DNA from: Actinocrinis sp046724665
GTDB taxonomy: Bacteria > Actinomycetota > Actinomycetes > Streptomycetales > Catenulisporaceae
Direction: 5' to 3'
Length of the DNA: 18,350 nt
Assembly (NCBI GenBank): GCA_046724665.1
Contig: JBKOWZ010000053.1
Span: forward strand, 1 to 18,350
Of this stretch, positions 1 to 5,908 are shown piece by piece. The translations under genes and the position numbers were made by a program. How positions within the stretch are numbered: the first letter of the stretch is position 1; the number at the start of each line of letters is the position of its first letter. The notes below the pieces were generated by a model. That model worked only from the letters and a program-made list of their open reading frames with translations, did not search any database and was not told the origin of the DNA.

Positions 1-2
1 GT

Positions 3-209
3 GCGCGCGCCGCGGTCCGGATGACCACGACACGCGCCGGCGCGGGAGCGCCCACCGGCGGCCAGCCTCCGATCCAGCCCCCGAATCCTCCGCTTCCGCC
101 CGCCGCGCCGCCGCCGCCACGGGACGGGGGACAAGCCGGGCGCGGCGCCGACGCGGGCCGTGGCATCACGGCGGACGGCGGACGCGCTGGCGGGAGTAGC
201 CGACCGTGA
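3..209 (+). CDS. C-terminal tail of an upstream gene (partial), proline/glycine-rich
   Basis: This frame is open from the left edge of the window and stops at TGA 207-209, so its start is outside or uncertain. The first internal ATG is at 21. The visible residues are a low-complexity run of Pro, Gly, Ala and Arg, with stretches such as PPNPPLPPAAPPPP, as expected of a disordered tail. Codon third positions are mostly G or C, which supports real coding. The stop overlaps the next start in the arrangement GTGA (206-209), implying translational coupling with the SCO6880-family gene. From that context it is probably the tail of a membrane component of the same conjugation-like cluster. No domain is visible, so this assignment is inference. 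A free-standing 62-residue protein starting at 21 is the alternative. Confidence 0.5.
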   Translation, partial: ARAAVRMTTTRAGAGAPTGGQPPIQPPNPPLPPAAPPPPRDGGQAGRGADAGRGITADGGRAGGSSRP

Positions 210-1729
210 CCACCGAGAGCGTCGAGCGCCGCCGGTCGTTCCTGATCGGCAAGGCCAAGCCGAACGCGATCGTCGGGCGCAACCGCGAGACCGGCGAGTT
301 GGCCGTGCTCGTGGTCGGCGCCGCGGCGGGGATGATCGCGGCCTTCGTGGTGCCCACGCTGTTCCTCAAGATCCTGGTGATCATCGGACTGCCGGCCGCC
401 GCCGCCGCCGTGGTCTTCGTGCCGTACCGGCGGCGCACGCTCTACCGCTGGTTCGAGATCGACCGCAGCTACCGGCGCCTCGTCCGCTCGGGTACCGCGC
501 GCTACGCGTCCGCCGCGGTTGAGGCGGGTACCCGGCTCGGCGGCGCCGAACTGCCGATCGCGACGCCCCCGGCCATCGGCCGGGTCCGCTGGTTGACCGC
601 GAACTTCGGCCCGGACAAGCTCGCGGTCCTGATGCACCTGGACCGCAGCACCGTCACCTGCACGCTGGAGATCGAGGGGCCGGGCGTCGGCTCGCGCGAC
701 GCCGAGGACCAGGAGGCGCTGGTCGATCGATTCGGCACGCTGCTGCGCCACGTGGCCAACGGCGACGGCTTCGTGACGCGCCTTCAGATGCTCGCCCGCA
801 CCCTGCCCGCCGATCCCGACGCGCACGCCAAGGACGTCCTCAAGCGCGGTGATCCCGAGGCCCCGCAGTGGCTGAGGGACTCGTACGATCATCTGCTCTC
901 GATGGTCTCCACCTCCAGCGAGCAGCACCGTGCGTACCTGACCGCGTCGATGCCCTACACCCGCGAGCTGGCCGCCGAGGCGCGCGTGATGGCCGGGGGT
1001 GCGGACACCGACCGCGGCCTCTGCATCATCATGGTGCGTGAGCTGACCGACATCTGCGCACGGCTGGCTGACGCCGACATAAAGGTGCGCCGGCCGCTGG
1101 ACGTGCCCGCCCTCGCCTCGCTGATCCACTCGATGTACGACCCCGAGCACCCGATCGACCACACCGAGGCGATGAGCGAACGCGGCGCCTGGCCGGCCGA
1201 GTTCGACGGCTCGGCACCGCTGTTCCTGCGCGCCAAGACCCGCGAGTCGGCCCTCGGCGAGCCGTGGTGCCACGCGACCGCGTGGATCCGCGAGTGGCCG
1301 CTGACCCCGGTGTCGGTCAACTTCCTCGCCCCGCTGCTGGTGCACACCCCGGACGTGATCCGCACCGTGTCGGTGACGATGGACCTGGAGCCGACCGAGG
1401 TGGCGATCGAGCGGATGCTGACCGAGAAGGTCAACGTGGACGCCGAGGACCGCCGCCAGGCCAAGCTCGGCCGGATCGACGACCCGCGCGAGCGCGCCCA
1501 CTCCTCCCGGGTTGACCTGCGCGGCGAGGACCTGGCCGCGGGCGCCGCGGGCGTCAACCTGGTCGGCTACATCACCGTCTCGTCCCGCTCGGCCGAGGCG
1601 CTCTCCCGCGACAAGCGCACCATTCGGGCGTCCGCGGGCAAGTCCTTCCTGAAGCTCGAATGGTGCGACCGGGAACACCACCGCGCCTTCGTCAACACCC
1701 TGCCGTTTGCGACCGGAGTGCGGAGGTAG
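206..1729 (+). CDS. SCO6880-family type IV secretion/conjugation-like protein
   Basis: A 507-residue protein starting at GTG 206, with GGGAG at 192-196 as ribosome binding site and a 4-nt overlap with the preceding frame. Two hydrophobic helices occupy about residues 32-75 and are followed by the basic stretch PYRRRTLYRW. This PrgI/TcpE-like arrangement is seen in actinobacterial SCO6880 proteins. The long soluble remainder ends with LVGYITVSSRSAEALSRD and, at the very end, AFVNTLPFATG. The second motif resembles the end of the VirB4/TraC N-terminal domain just before its ATPase domain. I therefore infer a membrane-anchored half of a VirB4-like machine that works with the ATPase encoded 3 nt downstream. 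The family is usually annotated from conjugative or integrative elements, and its exact function is not established. Family membership is fairly sure; the split-VirB4 reading is inference. Confidence 0.8.
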   Translation: MTTESVERRRSFLIGKAKPNAIVGRNRETGELAVLVVGAAAGMIAAFVVPTLFLKILVIIGLPAAAAAVVFVPYRRRTLYRWFEIDRSYRRLVRSGTARYASAAVEAGTRLGGAELPIATPPAIGRVRWLTANFGPDKLAVLMHLDRSTVTCTLEIEGPGVGSRDAEDQEALVDRFGTLLRHVANGDGFVTRLQMLARTLPADPDAHAKDVLKRGDPEAPQWLRDSYDHLLSMVSTSSEQHRAYLTASMPYTRELAAEARVMAGGADTDRGLCIIMVRELTDICARLADADIKVRRPLDVPALASLIHSMYDPEHPIDHTEAMSERGAWPAEFDGSAPLFLRAKTRESALGEPWCHATAWIREWPLTPVSVNFLAPLLVHTPDVIRTVSVTMDLEPTEVAIERMLTEKVNVDAEDRRQAKLGRIDDPRERAHSSRVDLRGEDLAAGAAGVNLVGYITVSSRSAEALSRDKRTIRASAGKSFLKLEWCDREHHRAFVNTLPFATGVRR

Positions 1730-1732
1730 CCG

Positions 1733-3313
1733 ATGGCCCGCGGAAGCCTGACCGACCTGCTCGCCGACGCCTTCACCACGGTGCTGTTCGGCAAGAAGGA
1801 GACCTCCCGGCTGCCGGTGCGCACCTCGAGCAACCAGGCCGAGGCGATCTACCTGCCGACCGCCGCGCCCGGCCTGGGCGACTCCGGTGTGATCATCGGA
1901 CGCGAGGTGTACAGCGGCAAGGGCTACATCTACGACCCGTTCCAGCTCTACGGCCAGCAGCTGCCCGCCCCGCACTGGCTGGTGCTCGGCGAGTCGGGCA
2001 ACGGAAAGTCCTCGCTGGAGAAGACCTACGTGCTGCGCCAGCTGCGGTTCAAGGACCGCCAGGTGGTGGTCCTCGACGCGCAGGGCGAGGACGGCGTCGG
2101 CGAGTGGAACCACATCGCCGAGGCGCTCGGCGTCACCCCGATCCGGCTCGACCCGCACCACCGCAGCGGCGGCGGCATCCGGCTCAACCCGCTCGACCCG
2201 GCGATCACGCTCACCGGCCAGCTCGCGCTGCTGCGCACCATCATCGAGGTCGCGCTCGGGCACCCGCTGGACGAGCGTTCCGGCTACGCGCTCAAGGCCG
2301 CGCACGCCACGGTGCGCGCCGACGCGCTGCGCGCGGGCGTCCAGCCGATCCTGCACGACGTGGTCGAGGCGCTGCGCGACCCGAAGCCGGTCGCGGCCGA
2401 CGAGATGAACGTCGGGATCGACGAGGTGCGCGACTGGGGCCTGGACGTGGCGCTGGTACTCGACCGCCTGGTGGACGGCGACCTGTCCGGCATGTTCGAC
2501 GGCCCGACCACCGACGGCATCGACCTGGACTCGCCGCTGATCGTCTTCGACCTGTCCACCATCGACCGCAACTCGATCGCGATGCCGATCCTGATGGCGA
2601 TCGTCGGGGTCTGGCTCGAGCACACCTGGATCAGGCCGGACCGCCGCAAGCGCATCTTCCTGGTCGAAGAGGCCTGGCACATCATCAACTCGCCCTCGGT
2701 GGCCCAGCTGTTCCAGCGGCTGCTCAAGTTCGGCCGCCGGCTCGGCCTGTCCTTCGTCGCGGTGGTGCACCACCTGTCCGACGTGGTGGACGGCGCGGCC
2801 GCCAAGGAGGCGGCGGCGATCCTGAAGATGGCCTCGACCCGCACGATCTACATGCAGAAGTCGGACGAGGCGCGGGCCACCGGCCGGGTCCTCGGCCTGC
2901 CGCGCTGGGCGGTGGAGATCATCCCGACCCTGTCGCCGGGCATCGCGGTCTGGGACGTGAACGGCGACGTGCAGGTGGTCAAGCACATCGTCACCGAGAT
3001 CGAGCGGCCGCTGGTCTACACCGACCGGGCGATGACCGAGTCCGCCGCCGCGGCGGCGGCGCGCGAGGAGATCGAGGACGACGAGGAGGACCTGCCGTTC
3101 GCGTTCGCCGGGACGGCCGAACCGCCGCAGGTCGATACCCCGCCGAGCAGGCGCGCGATCGAGAGCGGCGCGGGCGGCGCCGGGAACGGAAATCTGCCCG
3201 CCGTGCGCAAGCGGCCGGAGCAGGAGGACCCGGACCTCACGGCGATCGCCGCGGCGGTCTTCGGTCCGCGCGCGAGCACGCCGACGCACACGAACAAGAA
3301 CACCCGCCGCTAG
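1733..3313 (+). CDS. VirB4/TraC-type conjugation ATPase (short form)
   Basis: A 526-residue cytoplasmic P-loop ATPase expected to power assembly of, or transport through, a type IV secretion-like channel. The Walker A motif GESGNGKS is at residues 86-93. The Walker B-like strand RIFLVEEAWHI has the acidic pair at Glu312-Glu313, where VirB4 proteins usually have Asp-Glu. A later segment, SFVAVVHHLSDV, fits the sensor strand of the HerA/VirB4 fold. Only about 85 residues precede Walker A, against several hundred in classical VirB4, so the usual N-terminal domain is missing and may be supplied by the preceding protein. The last 90 or so residues are acidic and low-complexity (EEIEDDEEDLP), probably disordered. 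Start ATG 1733 follows CGGAGG and lies 3 nt after the upstream stop. It is the last gene of this cluster in the window. Confidence 0.88.
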   Translation: MARGSLTDLLADAFTTVLFGKKETSRLPVRTSSNQAEAIYLPTAAPGLGDSGVIIGREVYSGKGYIYDPFQLYGQQLPAPHWLVLGESGNGKSSLEKTYVLRQLRFKDRQVVVLDAQGEDGVGEWNHIAEALGVTPIRLDPHHRSGGGIRLNPLDPAITLTGQLALLRTIIEVALGHPLDERSGYALKAAHATVRADALRAGVQPILHDVVEALRDPKPVAADEMNVGIDEVRDWGLDVALVLDRLVDGDLSGMFDGPTTDGIDLDSPLIVFDLSTIDRNSIAMPILMAIVGVWLEHTWIRPDRRKRIFLVEEAWHIINSPSVAQLFQRLLKFGRRLGLSFVAVVHHLSDVVDGAAAKEAAAILKMASTRTIYMQKSDEARATGRVLGLPRWAVEIIPTLSPGIAVWDVNGDVQVVKHIVTEIERPLVYTDRAMTESAAAAAAREEIEDDEEDLPFAFAGTAEPPQVDTPPSRRAIESGAGGAGNGNLPAVRKRPEQEDPDLTAIAAAVFGPRASTPTHTNKNTRR

Positions 3314-3350
3314 AGCTGCTAGGCGAGCGCGAGTACCACGCGTACGTCGC

Positions 3351-3366
3351 CGCCGGTTATCCGGCG
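3351..3366. terminator. Hairpin between convergent genes
   Basis: CGCCGG (3351-3356), loop TTAT, CCGGCG (3361-3366): a perfect 6-bp GC stem between the VirB4 gene and the convergent small gene. The loop contains the stop codon (TAA) of the minus-strand gene. There is no T-tract, as is common for actinobacterial terminators. It could act in both directions. Confidence 0.5.
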
Positions 3367-3581
3367 CGCTTCTCGCAGGGCCAGGTGTTACCGCACAGGC
3401 AGTAGTCGGCACCGTTCGTGATGGCGACCAGCTCGTGGGCGACGTGCAGCTCCTCGGTCGGCGTGCGGTACGCCTCGGGCTCATGCTGCTGCGCGTCGGT
3501 CTCAGCTGTCGAGTGTTCGCTCTTCGCGCCGTACTGAGCTGTGCCGTAGAGAGCTGTGTCGTAGAAAACAGTGCCGGTCAT
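3357..3581 (-). CDS. Small hypothetical protein, pentapeptide-type N-terminus and Cys-rich C-terminus
   Basis: I do not recognise this 74-residue protein. ATG 3581 was chosen because AGGAG lies 5 nt upstream on the minus strand; an in-frame ATG at 3632 has no such site and would add 17 basic residues. The N-terminus has a five-residue periodicity (GTVFY, DTALY, GTAQY, then GAK) encoded by 15-bp repeats. The middle is polar and acidic with His and Gln. The C-terminus reads ITNGADYCLCGNTWPCEKRAG, with CxC and a third Cys five residues on, possibly a small metal- or redox-sensitive site. The gene stands alone, convergent with the VirB4 gene and downstream of the same-strand Nudix gene. An inverted-repeat cluster lies in its promoter region. 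Coding is likely because of the start site and sensible composition; function is unknown. Confidence 0.6.
   Translation of the reverse strand: MTGTVFYDTALYGTAQYGAKSEHSTAETDAQQHEPEAYRTPTEELHVAHELVAITNGADYCLCGNTWPCEKRAG
3536..3580 (-). repeat. Three 15-bp tandem repeat units in a coding region
   Basis: Plus-strand units are GAGCTGTGCCGTAGA (3536-3550), GAGCTGTGTCGTAGA (3551-3565) and the diverged AAACAGTGCCGGTCA (3566-3580). The first two differ at one base. They encode the five-residue repeat at the N-terminus of the small minus-strand protein. Confidence 0.7.
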
Positions 3582-3616
3582 GCGGACTCCTGACGCAGAG
3601 GCTGCGACCTTCACCC

Positions 3617-3658
3617 TGCGTAACGAACGCATACTCTCCCAGTCACGGTATGCGTGAC
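3617..3658. promoter_or_regulatory. Cluster of overlapping inverted repeats (candidate operator)
   Basis: Three nested symmetries sit between the small gene and the Nudix gene: TGCGT-N5-ACGCA (3617-3631), ACGCATAC-N13-GTATGCGT (3627-3655), and GTCACG-GTATG-CGTGAC (3642-3658, perfect 6-bp arms). The position, 36-77 nt before ATG 3581, suits an operator or promoter for the small gene. No regulator can be named. Confidence 0.4.
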
Positions 3659-3686
3659 AGCCGAGTTGAATGCTTATCGGACCGGC

Positions 3687-4736
3687 TCAGGGTCGTAGCC
3701 GGTCTATCGCTACCAGCCTCGGCAGCCGTCGCGGACCGAGCCGCCGCGTGACGTGCAGGACCCACGCGTGGCCGGGCGCCAGCTTGCCGCCGCTGCCGTC
3801 CGCGCCGAGCAGCCGCTCGCGCTCACGCCGCGACCACGGTCGGCCGTTGACCATCGGCGCGCCCGGCGGTCCCGCCGTGCCGCGCGACCGCGCTGCCGCG
3901 TCACGCTGAGCCCCGGCCTGGGAGAGCGCCGCCGCGAGCAGGGCGTCGAGCACCTCGTGGTGCGAGCACACCACGGTCGGCTCGCCGTCCGCTATCAGGG
4001 CGCGGATCCACGACGCGGCGGCTCGGGGCGCCGCCGCGTGCGCTGCCTCCGAGAGCGCCGGCTCGACGTCGATGATCGTGCGCCGGCTGCCCGCGAAGGG
4101 CCGCACGGTGTCCACACAGCGCACCGCCGGCGACGAGACGATCCGGGTGTGCCCGAAGCAGCCGAGCAACTCGGCCAGCGCCCCGGCCTGCGCATGGCCC
4201 TGCGCGGCCAGCGGTCTGATGCGGTCGTCAGGGTACTTCTGCGAGCGGCGCTCGGCCGTGGCGTGTCGCAGCAGCACGATCGGCACCGTGTCCACCGGCG
4301 CGGCCAGGAACGAGGCGAGCACCGTCGCGTCGAGCCGCCGGGTCAGCCGGGCCATCGCGTCCTCGGGGCTGAGCCAGGCCAGCCGGTCCACCTCGTGGTT
4401 GGGCTCGAACCGGCTGCCGGCCTCGCCGTCCGGCAGCGCCTGCGCGGCCCAGTAGCGCACCCGCTTGGTCGCGCTCGTCCCGGCCGGCTGGTAGCTGATC
4501 GCGGTCAGCCGGCGGCCGAGCCGGACCTGCCGCCCGGTCTCCTCGAAGACCTCGCGCATGGCGGTGAGCTGTATGTGCTCGCCGGGGTCCTGCTTTCCCT
4601 TCGGGAAGGACCAGTCGTCGTAGCGCGGACGATGGATCAGCGCGAGCTCGGGTCCGTCAACGCCGGAGCGCCAGAGCACCGCTCCCGCGGCCTCGATCGT
4701 TCCGCTCGTGCCGGAGCGGGGTCTGGTCAGCGCCAT
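3687..4736 (-). CDS. mutT1: MutT1-like Nudix hydrolase fused to a histidine phosphatase domain
   Basis: A 349-residue two-domain protein starting at ATG 4736. The N-terminal Nudix domain has a good signature at residues 47-69 (GKQDPGE, then REVFEETG), the metal-binding helix that cleaves nucleoside diphosphate linkages. The C-terminal half starts with VLLRHATAERR (Arg157-His158) and later VVCSHHEVLDALL, the two histidine regions of the SixA/phosphoglycerate-mutase-like phosphatase fold. Mycobacterial MutT1 (Rv2985) has this architecture. It degrades 8-oxo-dGTP in steps and also acts on diadenosine polyphosphates, so a housecleaning role is likely. It is last in the ppk-CHAD-Nudix series on this strand, 109 nt after the CHAD gene, with its own candidate promoter and tandem palindromes in the gap. 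The two-domain structure is clear; exact substrates are inferred. Confidence 0.88.
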   Translation of the reverse strand: MALTRPRSGTSGTIEAAGAVLWRSGVDGPELALIHRPRYDDWSFPKGKQDPGEHIQLTAMREVFEETGRQVRLGRRLTAISYQPAGTSATKRVRYWAAQALPDGEAGSRFEPNHEVDRLAWLSPEDAMARLTRRLDATVLASFLAAPVDTVPIVLLRHATAERRSQKYPDDRIRPLAAQGHAQAGALAELLGCFGHTRIVSSPAVRCVDTVRPFAGSRRTIIDVEPALSEAAHAAAPRAAASWIRALIADGEPTVVCSHHEVLDALLAAALSQAGAQRDAAARSRGTAGPPGAPMVNGRPWSRRERERLLGADGSGGKLAPGHAWVLHVTRRLGPRRLPRLVAIDRLRP

Positions 4737-4745
4737 GGCTCATTC

Positions 4746-4751
4746 ATCGTA
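4746..4751 (-). promoter_or_regulatory. Candidate -10 element for the Nudix gene
   Basis: On the minus strand, TACGAT lies 9 nt before ATG 4736, and no Shine-Dalgarno sequence is visible. A TANNNT hexamer this close to the start suggests a leaderless or nearly leaderless transcript. No convincing -35 element was found. Confidence 0.35.
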
Positions 4752-4797
4752 ACCAACACGCGTGCATGATCCAGGTGACTTCCCGGATCAGTGCGCG

Positions 4798-4829
4798 GTG
4801 TCACTGTGATTCGCCGTGTCACGGTGATT
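4798..4829. promoter_or_regulatory. Tandem palindromes TCAC-N-GTGA, 18 bp apart
   Basis: GTGTCACTGTGATT (4798-4811) and GTGTCACGGTGATT (4816-4829) match at 13 of 14 positions. Each contains the 9-bp palindrome TCAC-N-GTGA. The centres are 18 bp apart, just under two helical turns. The two palindromes can also pair with each other to form a hairpin with an 8/9-bp stem. They lie in the 109-bp gap between the CHAD and Nudix genes and could be an operator for the latter or a terminator for the former. Confidence 0.45.
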
Positions 4830-4845
4830 ACAGGGATTGCGCGGC

Positions 4846-5814
4846 TCAGGAGTTCAGCCAGGCGCGCCGGGCCGGATCGGCGGCCTGCGCCCACAGCGCG
4901 GGGAACGCCAGCCGGGAGCGCAGGATCCCCGCGCGCGCCTCGCCGAGCAGGCGGCCGAGTACGAATCCGGTCGGCGCGGCGATCCGCGGCGTGCGAGCGG
5001 CGCGCAGCAGCACGGTTGACGCGACCGTGGAGTCCTGCTGCGCACCGAGTTCCTCGGTGATGACAGTCATCGCATCGGCGAGTTCTGCGGCGGGCTGCCC
5101 GGCGACCGGTATGCACACCTCGGCCGCGTAACGACACCGCTTGGCGGCTATACGCAGCCGGTGCCACAACTCGTCCGTCTCGTCGTCGGCCAACGCCGAC
5201 TGCGCACTCTGCTTTCGCGGATCGGGCAGCGCGGCGACGCGGCGCTCGACGACCTCGTACGTACGCGCCACGAGCGGGTACATCGCCTCGGGTGCGGGCG
5301 CGTACGCCTCGGGCAGAGCGGGCAGCGTCTCAGGCGCCAACGCGAGTCGGTCCGCCAGCGCGTGGAACCGCGATCCGGCCAACGCGGCGAGCGTCGCCTC
5401 ATGTGCGACTGCGTACTCGCGGTGCAGCATGCGCTCAAGCAGCGTCCGTGCCCTTACCGCGCCCGGCGACTCGTCACCCGTGTCGTCGAGTGCCTTGAGC
5501 AGGTGCTCGCGGACGACCTCGATGTCGCGTTCCGGGCCGACGATCTCGGTGAAGTCGGCGATCTGTGCGGCGAGGTCGTCGGCCCAGCCGCCGTCCAGCA
5601 GCGGGCGGTAGGTCCGCAGCATCGAGCGCGAGCGGCGGCAGGCGACCCGGATCTTGTGCGACGCCTCCGGCTTGCCTTCACGCAGCCGCGGCAGCTGGGC
5701 GAGGAAGGCGGTGCTCTGCGCCGCGAGGTATCCGCGCAGCACCTCGAGTGCGGCGGGTATCGCTGCGGCGTCGTCCTCTCCCGGCGCCCCGGCCCGCAGT
5801 TCCGCTTCTGTCAC
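4846..5814 (-). CDS. CHAD domain protein (polyphosphate-associated)
   Basis: A 322-residue all-helical protein starting at GTG 5814. The two CHAD signatures are visible: ASHKIRVACRRSRSMLRTYR at about residues 51-70, and LWHRLRIAAKRCRYAAEVC at about 217-235, both rich in conserved His, Arg and Lys. CHAD domains bind inorganic polyphosphate through these basic surfaces and often localise to polyphosphate granules. There is no CYTH domain in front, so this is a stand-alone CHAD protein. It follows ppk on the same strand after 90 nt that contain a small hairpin. The context strongly suggests a polyphosphate-binding or granule protein working with the kinase. The ribosome binding site is weak (a purine-rich GAGGGACGGGG about 10 nt upstream). 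Family certain; role inferred from context. Confidence 0.9.
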   Translation of the reverse strand: MTEAELRAGAPGEDDAAAIPAALEVLRGYLAAQSTAFLAQLPRLREGKPEASHKIRVACRRSRSMLRTYRPLLDGGWADDLAAQIADFTEIVGPERDIEVVREHLLKALDDTGDESPGAVRARTLLERMLHREYAVAHEATLAALAGSRFHALADRLALAPETLPALPEAYAPAPEAMYPLVARTYEVVERRVAALPDPRKQSAQSALADDETDELWHRLRIAAKRCRYAAEVCIPVAGQPAAELADAMTVITEELGAQQDSTVASTVLLRAARTPRIAAPTGFVLGRLLGEARAGILRSRLAFPALWAQAADPARRAWLNS

Positions 5815-5887
5815 TTCGGCCCGCCCCGTCCCTCATCCTCAGACGAAATCGCATCGGTCTGTTCTGGTGCCGTGGCAGCCTACGACC

Positions 5888-5908
5888 GCTAGGGCCATAG
5901 CCCTTAGC
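5888..5908. terminator. Hairpin at the ppk stop codon
   Basis: GCTAGGGC (5888-5895), loop CATA, GCCCTTAGC (5900-5908): an 8-bp stem with one bulged T. The ppk stop codon (TAA, 5904-5906 on the minus strand) is in the stem. It may be a weak terminator or a processing barrier lowering CHAD expression relative to ppk. Confidence 0.4.

Noticed and set aside
1..3313. Insertion sequence or integrase-bounded element around the conjugation-like genes
   Set aside because: No transposase, integrase, terminal repeat or tRNA attachment site is visible in the window. The cluster may belong to an element extending to the left, but that cannot be judged here.
1660..3405. Second long frame overlapping the VirB4-like gene
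   Set aside because: It encodes Arg/Ala/Gly-rich sequence with no motif, while the frame starting at 1733 carries clear Walker A and B motifs.
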